A DNA stretch of 64,000 nucleotides, taken from the NCBI GenBank assembly GCA_963169295.1, contig CAUJDD010000025.1, positions 29,114 through 93,113 of the forward strand, in the 5' to 3' direction. The notes beneath the pieces were generated by a model. That model made no database searches. It had not been told where the DNA came from and saw only the letters and a program-made list of their open reading frames with translations. Position 1 is the first letter of the stretch; each line of letters opens with the position of its first letter. Source of the DNA: UBA4416 sp020846025. GTDB lineage: Bacteria > Bacteroidota > Bacteroidia > B-17B0 > Aurantibacillaceae. Position numbers and translations under genes: made by a program. Positions 16,276 through 24,184 of this stretch are shown piece after piece.

Positions 16276-18510
16276 ATGTACAAAGAAATAAAAGACAATA
16301 ACATCACAACACTTATTGTTCCTGTAATTGGTATGAGTTGTGCTTCTTGCGCTGGAAGTGCCGAAAATATTGCTAGTCAAAGTGAAGGCGTTATACAAGC
16401 ATCAGTAAATTATGGAACTGGTAATCTTACTGTTACATTTGATTCCATAAAAACAAGCATTGAAAACATTCAACAAGCAATTCGTGAGGGCGGATATGAT
16501 TTACTAATAGAAGATGAAAGTAAACAACAAGCTGCATTAGAACAGATTAACGAAGATCATTTGCATGAATTAAAACTTAAAACTGTTTGGTCGGTATTAC
16601 TGGCAATACCCGTTATGATAATTGGTATGTTTTTTATGCACATGCCTTATGCTAATTACATTATGTGGCTACTCTCTACACCTGTAGTTTTTTATTTCGG
16701 GAAAGATTTTTACATCAATGCTTGGAAACAAACCAAACATCGTACTGCCAACATGGATACATTAGTGGCATTAAGCACTGGTATTGCTTATTTATTTAGT
16801 ATATTCAATATGCTTTTTCCTTCGTTTTGGCAACAAAGAGGCATTCAAGCTCATGTTTATTTCGAAGCTTCTACCGTCATCATTGCTTTTATTTTATTAG
16901 GAAAATTACTTGAAGAAAAAGCGAAGAGCAATACTTCATCGGCCATTAAAAAACTCATCGGGTTACAACCTAAAACAGTAACAATCATATCAAAAGAGGG
17001 AACTGAGATTACAACTCAAATAGAACAGGTAAAAATTAATGACATTATAGTAGTAAAACCGGGCGAAAAAATTGCTGTAGATGGAATTGTAATAAGTGGC
17101 AATTCTCATATTGATGAGAGTATGCTTACAGGTGAGCCAATCCCTATTCTTAAAGAAATGGATTCTAAAGTATATGCAGGTACTATAAATCAAAAAGGAA
17201 GTTTACACTATAAAGCTCTAAAAGTTGGGAAGGATACACTTTTAGCTCAGATTATTAAAACCGTTAAAGAAGCGCAAGGTAGTAAAGCTCCAGTACAAAA
17301 ATTAGTTGATAAAATAGCCAGTATTTTTGTTCCTACGGTTATGGGTATTGCCCTATTTACTTTGTTATGTTGGATAATATTTGGCGGACAACATGCAGTT
17401 ACACAAGGATTATTAGCTAGCATTACTGTTCTAATTATTGCCTGCCCTTGTGCCTTGGGACTTGCCACACCTACAGCCATTATGGTAGGAATTGGAAAAA
17501 GTGCTGAACAAGGTATCTTAATAAAAGATGCACTTAGTTTAGAGATACTAAAAAAAGTAAATACAATAATACTTGATAAAACTGGTACAATAACAGAAGG
17601 AAAACCTCAAGTAAATGAAGTAAAATGGTTAAATAATGAAGTTATATACAAACGAATATTACTAAGTATTGAAAAACAATCAGAACATCCTTTAGCAGAT
17701 GCTATTATAAGCCATCTAAATGAATATGAATTAGTTTCTATTCATCATTTTATTAGTATTACTGGCAAAGGTGCTAAAGCTGATTTTAACAGCAAGACAT
17801 ATTATGTTGGAAATAAACAACTCATGTTAGATAACCATATTGTTATTCCTAATCATATACAACAAATTGCCGACTTGTGGTATCAGCAAGCTAAGACCGT
17901 TATTTGGTTTTCAGACAACCAACAAGTATTAGGCATCTTAGCAATTTCAGATAAAATCAAAGATACTTCAATTAATGCTATTCATACTTTAAATAATATG
18001 GGTATTGAGTTATATATGCTTACAGGGGATAATCAACATACAGCTAAGGCAATAGCTCAACAAACCAAAATTTCAAATTATAAAGCAGAAGTTTTACCTC
18101 AAGAAAAAGCCCTATTTATTAAAAAATTACAAGAACAAGGAAAAATAGTAGCTATGGTTGGCGATGGAATTAATGACAGTACCGCATTAGCTACCGCCGA
18201 TATTAGTATTGCTATGGGAAAAGGTAGCGATATTGCCATGGAAGTTGCTAAAATGACCATCATCTCGTCTGATTTGAGTAAAATTGCGAGTGCTATTCAA
18301 CTTTCAAAATATACTGTTACTACTATTAAGCAAAACTTATTTTGGGCTTTTATTTATAATATTATTGGTATTCCAATTGCCGCTGGAATTTTATATCCAG
18401 TTAATGGCTTTTTATTAAATCCAATGATTGCAGGTGCCGCAATGGCAATGAGTAGTGTGAGTGTTGTAAGTAATAGCTTATTACTTAAATGGAAAAAAAT
18501 TAACGATTAA
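16276..18510 (+). CDS. Copper-translocating P1B-type ATPase (CopA-like)
   Basis: Heavy-metal pump in the cytoplasmic membrane, probably exporting Cu(I). One N-terminal HMA domain has GMSCASC (Cys22, Cys25). The transport site in membrane helix 6 is Cys390-Pro-Cys392 (IACPCALGLATPT), the P1B-1 signature. The phosphorylated aspartate is Asp434 in DKTGTITEG, followed by the SEHPLA motif of the N-domain, MLTGDN, and VGDGINDSTALA. In the last helix N and MxSS residues (AMAMSSVSVVSN) complete the Cu(I) pattern. The gene is monocistronic. The small HMA protein at 12462 could deliver metal to it. Confidence 0.93.
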   Translation: MYKEIKDNNITTLIVPVIGMSCASCAGSAENIASQSEGVIQASVNYGTGNLTVTFDSIKTSIENIQQAIREGGYDLLIEDESKQQAALEQINEDHLHELKLKTVWSVLLAIPVMIIGMFFMHMPYANYIMWLLSTPVVFYFGKDFYINAWKQTKHRTANMDTLVALSTGIAYLFSIFNMLFPSFWQQRGIQAHVYFEASTVIIAFILLGKLLEEKAKSNTSSAIKKLIGLQPKTVTIISKEGTEITTQIEQVKINDIIVVKPGEKIAVDGIVISGNSHIDESMLTGEPIPILKEMDSKVYAGTINQKGSLHYKALKVGKDTLLAQIIKTVKEAQGSKAPVQKLVDKIASIFVPTVMGIALFTLLCWIIFGGQHAVTQGLLASITVLIIACPCALGLATPTAIMVGIGKSAEQGILIKDALSLEILKKVNTIILDKTGTITEGKPQVNEVKWLNNEVIYKRILLSIEKQSEHPLADAIISHLNEYELVSIHHFISITGKGAKADFNSKTYYVGNKQLMLDNHIVIPNHIQQIADLWYQQAKTVIWFSDNQQVLGILAISDKIKDTSINAIHTLNNMGIELYMLTGDNQHTAKAIAQQTKISNYKAEVLPQEKALFIKKLQEQGKIVAMVGDGINDSTALATADISIAMGKGSDIAMEVAKMTIISSDLSKIASAIQLSKYTVTTIKQNLFWAFIYNIIGIPIAAGILYPVNGFLLNPMIAGAAMAMSSVSVVSNSLLLKWKKIND

Positions 18511-18615
18511 GTAAAATTTCTTTATGATGAATATCAGGAAGGTGTTAACTAAAAATACAAATTAATTTTTAGACATTTGTATATGTTAAATTAATAAACC
18601 CTAAACATTTTTATT

Positions 18616-18960
18616 ATGAGTAAACCATACACTCCAGCTATTTTATCAAATGGTAATTTATATATTTCTGGACAATTAGGCTTAGATTTAAGCATTGGTC
18701 AATTAGTAAAAGGTGGCGTAATTGTTGAATTACAACAAACCATGAAAAACCTACAAGCGATATTGCAAGAACATAACTGCACCTTTGATAACTTAATTGT
18801 TGTAAACATCTTTCTAAAATCAATGGATGATTATGCTGCTGTAAATGAAGAATACATAAAATATTTTCCGAACCGTAAACCTACTCGCACTTGTGTTGCA
18901 GTAGCAGGATTACCTTTTGGGGCAAGTATTGAACTTACTACTATTGCAGAAGTGAAATAA
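18616..18960 (+). CDS. RidA/YjgF family protein (reactive enamine/imine deaminase)
   Basis: RidA-family trimer that hydrolyses reactive enamines and imines formed by PLP enzymes such as threonine dehydratase. The protein is 114 aa, slightly short because the N-terminal 10-15 residues of E. coli RidA are trimmed. Family marks are LYISGQLGLD, NLQAILQEHNCTFDNL, and the C-terminal RTCVAVAGLPFGASIELTTIA, with the substrate-carboxylate-binding arginine and the glutamate. The start ATG is preceded by no clear ribosome site, which is usual in this phylum. It converges on the sigma-factor gene with only 18 bases between them. Confidence 0.92.
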   Translation: MSKPYTPAILSNGNLYISGQLGLDLSIGQLVKGGVIVELQQTMKNLQAILQEHNCTFDNLIVVNIFLKSMDDYAAVNEEYIKYFPNRKPTRTCVAVAGLPFGASIELTTIAEVK

Positions 18961-18978
18961 ATTAGACAATTAAATAAT

Positions 18979-19575
18979 TTACATATAAGCAAGCACTTCT
19001 TTATTTTCCATCATCTTTTTTAGGTTGATGAGTGCGTAACGCATTCTACCTAATGATGTATTGATTGATACATTGGTTATATCAGCAATTTCTTTAAAAC
19101 TCATATCATAATACGTTCTCATAACTACCACTTCTCTTTGGTCGGTTGGTAATTGATTAATAACCGCACGTATAGCTTGTTTAAATAATCTTGTTTCTTC
19201 GGTTTCCTTACGTAAATCTGGTTCAGGTATGATATCAAAAATATTAACTTCCTCTCCCTCTTCATTTGTTACTTTAGAGATGGAAGGCATCTTCTTCACC
19301 TTACGAAAATGATCAATTATTAAATTTTTAGAAATACGTAATACCCAAGGTAAAAATTTACCTTCTTCACTATATTGCTGTCTTTTTAATGTTTGAATAA
19401 CCTTAAAAAAAGTCTCTTGAAACACATCCTCTGTTAAAGTTCTGTTTTTTGTAATTAAATAGATATAAGAAAATATTCTACGTTTATGACGTTTAACTAA
19501 TACTGCCAAGGCATCTTCATTACCCGACATATACATTTTCACAAGCTCGTTATCCGATAAAAGTTGAATAGACAT
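18979..19575 (-). CDS. RNA polymerase sigma factor, ECF (sigma-70 family)
   Basis: A 198-aa two-domain ECF sigma factor. Region 2 (about residues 20-95) includes AFAVLVKRHKRRIF-like core residues and TEDVFQETFFKVIQ, which binds the polymerase clamp and the -10 DNA. Region 4 (about 135-190) has QLPTDQREVVVMRTYYDMSF and a helix-turn-helix in KEIADITNVSINTSLGRM. The linker contains an acidic insertion (EEGEEVNIFD). No anti-sigma factor gene is adjacent, so control must be transcriptional, by another mechanism or at a distance. Its gene neighbour on the same strand is the lysine-rich START protein, 147 bases upstream. Confidence 0.92.
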   Translation of the reverse strand: MSIQLLSDNELVKMYMSGNEDALAVLVKRHKRRIFSYIYLITKNRTLTEDVFQETFFKVIQTLKRQQYSEEGKFLPWVLRISKNLIIDHFRKVKKMPSISKVTNEEGEEVNIFDIIPEPDLRKETEETRLFKQAIRAVINQLPTDQREVVVMRTYYDMSFKEIADITNVSINTSLGRMRYALINLKKMMENKEVLAYM

Positions 19576-19722
19576 AAGAACTACTAATTTTAAATTATAG
19601 CATTAAAAAATTTAAGTAGATGTCTATGCGATAGGAATAAAAGTTTAAGTTAATACTTGGCTAAAATACTACTATTTATGAATTATAACTATTATAATTG
19701 AGTAAAATAGGCTTTTGAATTA

Positions 19723-20673
19723 TTAAGATACCGAACCTAAGACGTGAAACAACTTATTAACCTGACTTTGCCACAAAGATTTGGCTGAAAGCTCTTCTGC
19801 TTTATCTGAAGCAAAATCAGTGATTATCAACGACATATCATTAGTTAATTCATCTTTTTGTGTTCTAAATTCAAAATAGCTTCCATCTGTTTTATCTAAC
19901 CACTGAAAACGTATAGCAAATGGTGGATTATCTTTAATTAATCGAGCTTGTTGTGTGTGTCCGTCCCATACAAAAGAAAAAATACCATCACGAATAGTTA
20001 CATCATCACAAAACCACTCAGATAATCCACTTTCAGTACTTACAAACTCATACACCATATCCTCAGAAGCTCTTACAAAAAATTCCATCTCAAATTTCCC
20101 TGCGGGTTCTTTATCAAACTTAATGGGTTCTTGTTGATATGGTTTTACAATTGGAACAGCTTTTTTTATAGGTTCATGAATAATAGGTTTAACAGTTACT
20201 TTTGGAGTTTTTGCTTCTACTTTTTTAGCAACAACTTTAGCTTCTTTTTTAACGACCTGTTTTTTCACAACAGGTTTAAGTGTTTTTTTAGCTACTGCCT
20301 TTTTTATAGGTTTAGCCTGTTTCTTAACTATTTTCTTCTTATTTTGTGGTTTAACAACCTTTTTTTTAGCAACTACTTTTTTTGTTGCTACTTTTTTAAC
20401 AAGCTTTTTAATTGCCTTAATGGCTTTTTTTGCAACTGCTTTTTTAATAGGTTTAACTGCTTTCTTTTTAGCAACTTGTTTTTTTACAGGTTTAGTCGTT
20501 TTTTTAGCAACAGGCTTTTTTGCTACCTTTTTTATTGTAGGTTTAACAGACTTTTTCTTTGCAACAGGTTTTTTAGCAACTACTTTCTTTTTAGCTGCAG
20601 GTTTTGATTTAGAGGCAACTTTTTTAGATGTTGCTTTTTTAATCTTTGACGAAGCCTTTGTTTTTTTCGACAT
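19723..20673 (-). CDS. Histone-H1-like lysine-rich domain fused to a START/AHSA1-like domain
   Basis: A 316-aa protein with two parts. Residues 1 to about 155 are almost only Lys, Ala, Val, Pro and Thr in repeated AKK, KKVAKK, KPVAKK and KPIKKAV units, as in bacterial H1-like proteins (Hc1, AlgP tails), which bind nucleic acids through charge. From about residue 185 there is an SRPBCC/START-like domain (FEMEFFVRASEDMVYEFV, GLSEWFCDDV, FSFVWDGHTQQARL, LTNDMSLIITDFA). In Bacteroidota the START-like domain is familiar as a stand-alone protein of about 130 aa. The fusion with a long basic tail is what stands out here. There is no frameshift between the parts. The role is unknown; a DNA- or RNA-bound ligand sensor is a guess. 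Confidence 0.85.
   Translation of the reverse strand: MSKKTKASSKIKKATSKKVASKSKPAAKKKVVAKKPVAKKKSVKPTIKKVAKKPVAKKTTKPVKKQVAKKKAVKPIKKAVAKKAIKAIKKLVKKVATKKVVAKKKVVKPQNKKKIVKKQAKPIKKAVAKKTLKPVVKKQVVKKEAKVVAKKVEAKTPKVTVKPIIHEPIKKAVPIVKPYQQEPIKFDKEPAGKFEMEFFVRASEDMVYEFVSTESGLSEWFCDDVTIRDGIFSFVWDGHTQQARLIKDNPPFAIRFQWLDKTDGSYFEFRTQKDELTNDMSLIITDFASDKAEELSAKSLWQSQVNKLFHVLGSVS
20209..20673 (-). repeat. Low-complexity lysine/alanine-rich coding repeat
   Basis: The first half of the gene at 19723-20673 is a run of degenerate short units coding for (P)VAKK/KAVAKK/KPIKK-type peptides. On the plus strand the same bases read as TTTTT-rich and GCAAC-rich tracts and produce long phenylalanine-rich open frames that are not genes. 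Units differ from one another at the DNA level, so this is an old, diverged array rather than a recent expansion. Confidence 0.8.
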
Positions 20674-20793
20674 AACCTATTTATTTTTTTTGGAAAAGTA
20701 TATAAAAAAATATATAATTCAAAAATTATCGTCAATATTTTTCAAATTTATTGACAAAATGCAGCAAAATCATAGCTAACTCCTATAAAAAAT

Positions 20794-20801
20794 TACCTTT
20801 G
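20794..20801 (+). promoter_or_regulatory. Putative -7 promoter box of mutL, suggesting a leaderless transcript
   Basis: TACCTTTG is a perfect TAnnTTTG match and ends five bases before the mutL ATG at 20807. With the usual distance from this box to the start site, transcription would begin at or next to the A of ATG. No good -33 TTTG was found. Confidence 0.45.
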
Positions 20802-20806
20802 CAACT

Positions 20807-22651
20807 ATGCAAAATGTTATTACTCTTTTACCAGAAAATGTGGCTAATCAAATAGCTGCTGGAGAGGTAGTTCAGCGTCCAGCCTCAGTAGTAAAAGAAT
20901 TACTTGAAAATGCAATTGATGCAAAAGCCACTTTTATTGTTCTTATTGTAAAAGATGCAGGGAAAACACTTATTCAAATTAAAGATAACGGACTGGGAAT
21001 GAGTCCAGTAGATGCAAGAATGGCATTTGAAAGACATGCTACATCTAAAATTAAAAAGGCAGAAGATTTATTTGATTTACACACCAAAGGGTTTAGGGGC
21101 GAAGCATTAGCAAGTATTGCAGCGGTGGCTCAAGTTGAATTAAAAACCAAACGTGAATCGGATATTGTTGGGCAACTTATTGAAATAGAGGGTGGTAAAT
21201 TCATCAAACAAGAAGAGTGTCAGTCACAGACTGGTTCTACCTTTAGTGTAAAAAACTTGTTTTTTAACATCCCTGCCCGACGACAATTCTTAAAAGATGA
21301 TTCTATTGAATTAAAACATATTATTGATGAATTTGAAAGAGTGAGTTTAGCGCATTCTAATATTCATTTTCAATTATTTAGCAACGGTAATGAGATTTTT
21401 AATTTACCACCTTCCAACCTAATGGAACGTATTTGTGGCTTATTTAGTAAATCATTGCAAAGTAAATTAGTGCAAATAAATGAAAATACCGATGTTGTTA
21501 AAATTTTGGGCTATGTAGGAAAGCCAGAGTTTGCAAAAAAACGTCGTGGCGACCAATATTTTTTTGTAAATAACCGATATATCAAAAGTGCTTACTTAAA
21601 TCATGCCGTTGTAGAAGCATATAAAGAATTAATGGCACCAGAAAATCATCCAGCCTATTACTTATTTTTAGAAGTAAACCCTTCTACCATTGATATTAAT
21701 ATTCATCCCACAAAAACGGAAATTAAATTTCAAGACGAAAAAACCATTTATGCTTTATTACATAGTGCCGTTAAACGAGCTCTTGGAAAAGCAAATTTAG
21801 CACCTAGCCTTGATTTTAATAGCGAAATGAGTTTTGAAATAGATTACACAAAAACAGTAACCCCACCAACCATAAATTATAACAAAGACTACAATCCTTT
21901 TCAAACTCAACAACCACCAAATACTTCATTTAATACTGGCACTTTAAATACTCGCCAAAAGAATAATCAAGAAAATTGGGAAACTTTGTATCAAAATTAC
22001 AACCAAAGCGATTTTAAAGCAGAAGTTGATAATTACAAAGTTGAACAATCAGCAGAACAAACAAAAATTGCACATCAAGTAGTTAACACACACGGTTTCC
22101 AGTTATTTCATAAATACATCTCAACTTATCAAGAAAACGGACTTATTTTGATTGACCAACAAAGAGCCCATGAGCGTATTTTATATGAACACTATATAAC
22201 CATTAAAGATAAATCAATTGTTAGTCCTACTCAACAGTTACTTTTTCCAGTAACATTTGAACTCAGCGGAAATGACTTTGCACTTGTCAGTACATTGTTT
22301 CCTCACTTTAAACATTTAGGTTTTGAGATTGAAGTATTTGGCAAAAATGCCATTGTAGTTCGAGGAACTCCTGCTGAATTAGGAGAATTTAACACACAAG
22401 AAATGATTGAAAGTATCTTAGAAAGCTACAAATTAAATACCTTTGATACCAAAATTGATGTATTTGAAAACCTTTGCCGAAGCATGGCAAAAAACGCTAG
22501 TATAAAATATGGCAAATCGCTTGAGAGCGAAGAAATTGGATTAATTATTGAACATTTATTTATGTGCCAAAATCCAATGTACACTCCAGACGGCAAACTA
22601 ATATTAGTGGAGATTGATAAACAACAAATAGATAGTTTATTTAAAAGATAA
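20807..22651 (+). CDS. mutL: DNA mismatch repair protein MutL
   Basis: MutL couples mismatch recognition by MutS to strand removal. The GHKL ATPase motifs are intact: KELLENAIDA, IKDNGLGM, TKGFRGEALASI, and the IHPTKTEIKF that closes the N-terminal half. A Gln/Asn-rich linker spans about residues 350-425, followed by the dimerisation domain. The site of the endonuclease motif DQHA-x2-E-x4-E reads DQQRAHERILYE (from Asp450), keeping D and both E but replacing His-Ala by Gln-Arg. The C-terminal CPHGRP zinc motif is replaced by CQNPMYTPDGK. Nicking activity is therefore doubtful, though these changes may be usual for the lineage. Two rhomboid genes follow closely on the same strand. Confidence 0.95.
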   Translation: MQNVITLLPENVANQIAAGEVVQRPASVVKELLENAIDAKATFIVLIVKDAGKTLIQIKDNGLGMSPVDARMAFERHATSKIKKAEDLFDLHTKGFRGEALASIAAVAQVELKTKRESDIVGQLIEIEGGKFIKQEECQSQTGSTFSVKNLFFNIPARRQFLKDDSIELKHIIDEFERVSLAHSNIHFQLFSNGNEIFNLPPSNLMERICGLFSKSLQSKLVQINENTDVVKILGYVGKPEFAKKRRGDQYFFVNNRYIKSAYLNHAVVEAYKELMAPENHPAYYLFLEVNPSTIDINIHPTKTEIKFQDEKTIYALLHSAVKRALGKANLAPSLDFNSEMSFEIDYTKTVTPPTINYNKDYNPFQTQQPPNTSFNTGTLNTRQKNNQENWETLYQNYNQSDFKAEVDNYKVEQSAEQTKIAHQVVNTHGFQLFHKYISTYQENGLILIDQQRAHERILYEHYITIKDKSIVSPTQQLLFPVTFELSGNDFALVSTLFPHFKHLGFEIEVFGKNAIVVRGTPAELGEFNTQEMIESILESYKLNTFDTKIDVFENLCRSMAKNASIKYGKSLESEEIGLIIEHLFMCQNPMYTPDGKLILVEIDKQQIDSLFKR

Positions 22652-22659
22652 AAGCACAG

Positions 22660-23280
22660 ATGAGTTATCAGGAGTTTAGACCAAGGCAATTTCAAGAATT
22701 ACCTATTGTAGTTAAAAATATTTTAATTATTAATATTATTCTATTTGTCGGCAAGTTTATGTTATCGGATAGAATTAATCTAGATGCTTTTTTAGATTTA
22801 TATCCTATTGGTTCAGATTATTTTAAGCCACATCAATTTATTTCTTACATGTTTATGCATGCCGATTTTATGCATATTTTATTTAACATGTTAGCTGTTT
22901 ATATGTTTGGGTCAATTCTCGAAAATATTTGGGGTTCTAAACGCTTTCTGAATTTTTATTTATTATGTGGATTAGGAGCTGCCGCTCTTCAACTAGCAAT
23001 TAGTAGCTTTAATAATGAATTTACCATTTTATTAGGTGCATCGGGCGCAGTATTTGGCTTATTAGTAGCCTTTGCCATTATGTTTCCAAATACTGAACTT
23101 CAGTTATATTTTATTATCCCAGTAAAAGCAAAATATTTAGTAACATTTTACGCTTTATACGAATTGTATAATGGTTTCTTCTCGATGGATAATGTTGCTC
23201 ATTTTGCTCATCTTGGTGGACTTATTGTGGGTTTAATCATCATGATGATTTGGAGAAAAAATAAAAATTTCTTTTATTAG
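22660..23280 (+). CDS. Rhomboid-family intramembrane serine protease (first of a pair)
   Basis: A 206-aa six-helix rhomboid. The catalytic serine lies in LLGASGAVFG (GxSG in helix 4) and the histidine in HFAHLGGLIVG (helix 6), forming the Ser-His dyad. HADFMHILFNM in helix 2 supplies the HxxxN oxyanion residues. It cuts substrate transmembrane segments within the inner membrane. It starts eight bases after mutL and is followed by a second rhomboid after three bases, so the three genes probably share a transcript. Substrates are unknown. Confidence 0.93.
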   Translation: MSYQEFRPRQFQELPIVVKNILIINIILFVGKFMLSDRINLDAFLDLYPIGSDYFKPHQFISYMFMHADFMHILFNMLAVYMFGSILENIWGSKRFLNFYLLCGLGAAALQLAISSFNNEFTILLGASGAVFGLLVAFAIMFPNTELQLYFIIPVKAKYLVTFYALYELYNGFFSMDNVAHFAHLGGLIVGLIIMMIWRKNKNFFY

Positions 23281-23283
23281 TAC

Positions 23284-24120
23284 ATGTCTTTTATTCAAGG
23301 TGTTAAATCCGAGTTACAGCGACATAGCAAATTAACTATCATTTTTGCTTTAAATTTTGCATTATTTTTTCTTATAAATATTAGTACAAGTATTTTTAAA
23401 ACAGAGGTTATTATTAACAACCTTGCTCTACCTCTTAACTTTTCCAACATTATATTTAAACCATGGACTATTATAACTTATATGTTCTCGCACCAAAGTT
23501 TAGGACATGTATTTTACAACATGCTTCTTTTGTATTTTTCAGCAATTACATTTCTTAATTTTCTATCTGAGAAAAAACTTTTGTTTGTTTACTTGGTAAG
23601 CGGATTATCTGGGGCACTCATTTTACTAATATTTTCATTAATTAGTCCGCTTACATTTCAAAATTCAATTTTACTTGGTGCTTCTGCAGCAGTTATTGGT
23701 ATAGTGTGTAGTATGGCTACTTATTTACCAAATTTACCAATTAACTTATTTGGCATTATTGAAATGAAATATAAATACTATGCTTTATTAGTGTTTGCCG
23801 TTACCAGTATTATAGATTTTAATATAAACACGGGTGGTAAAATTTCGCATTTTGGAGGTGCAGCCTTTGGATTATTATTTGGTTATTTACTCAAACAAGG
23901 TAAAGATATTTCTGATTGGACTTTTTATTCGAAACCTCAAAAGAAAAATTCATTAAAAGTGGTGCATAAACAAACAACTCATACTCAGGCCAATTCAGTC
24001 ATTGAAAATCAAAAAATGATAGATGAGTTATTAGATAAAATATCTAAGCATGGCTACGATAATTTATCAAAATCGGAGAAAGAACTCTTATTTAAACTTT
24101 CTAATAAAGAAAATAAATAA
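23284..24120 (+). CDS. Rhomboid-family protein with a GASA catalytic motif (second of a pair)
   Basis: A 278-aa paralogue of the preceding rhomboid. The helix 2 motif HQSLGHVFYNM and the helix 6 histidine (KISHFGGAAFG) are present. The serine motif is LLGASAAVIG, so the nucleophile is kept but the last Gly of GxSG is Ala. A cytosolic C-terminal tail of about 70 residues (from KPQKKNSL) carries charged, helical sequence ending in ELLDKISKHGYDNLSKSEKELLFKLSN, a pattern common at the C-terminus of Bacteroidota rhomboids. It is probably an active protease, but the altered motif leaves room for an inactive binding partner. Confidence 0.9.
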   Translation: MSFIQGVKSELQRHSKLTIIFALNFALFFLINISTSIFKTEVIINNLALPLNFSNIIFKPWTIITYMFSHQSLGHVFYNMLLLYFSAITFLNFLSEKKLLFVYLVSGLSGALILLIFSLISPLTFQNSILLGASAAVIGIVCSMATYLPNLPINLFGIIEMKYKYYALLVFAVTSIIDFNINTGGKISHFGGAAFGLLFGYLLKQGKDISDWTFYSKPQKKNSLKVVHKQTTHTQANSVIENQKMIDELLDKISKHGYDNLSKSEKELLFKLSNKENK

Positions 24121-24184
24121 TTCTTTAGTAATATTACATTAAAATCGGAAATCTTACTTTTTTTATTTAACTTGTTGCCTGATT

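Noticed and set aside
20209..20673. Possible DNA satellite or CRISPR-like repeat array
   Set aside because: Units are short, unequal and in frame, and encode a Lys/Ala/Pro protein. There are no constant repeats separated by unique spacers.
20131..20779. Long plus-strand open frames with very Phe/Tyr/Leu-rich or Ala/Phe-rich products
   Set aside because: They are the antisense of the lysine-rich coding repeat (AAA/AAG codons read as TTT/CTT). No start context, and the true gene is on the minus strand.
23284..24120. Pseudogene or inactive rhomboid
   Set aside because: The frame is intact, and both the serine and the histidine of the dyad remain. Only the motif's last Gly has changed.
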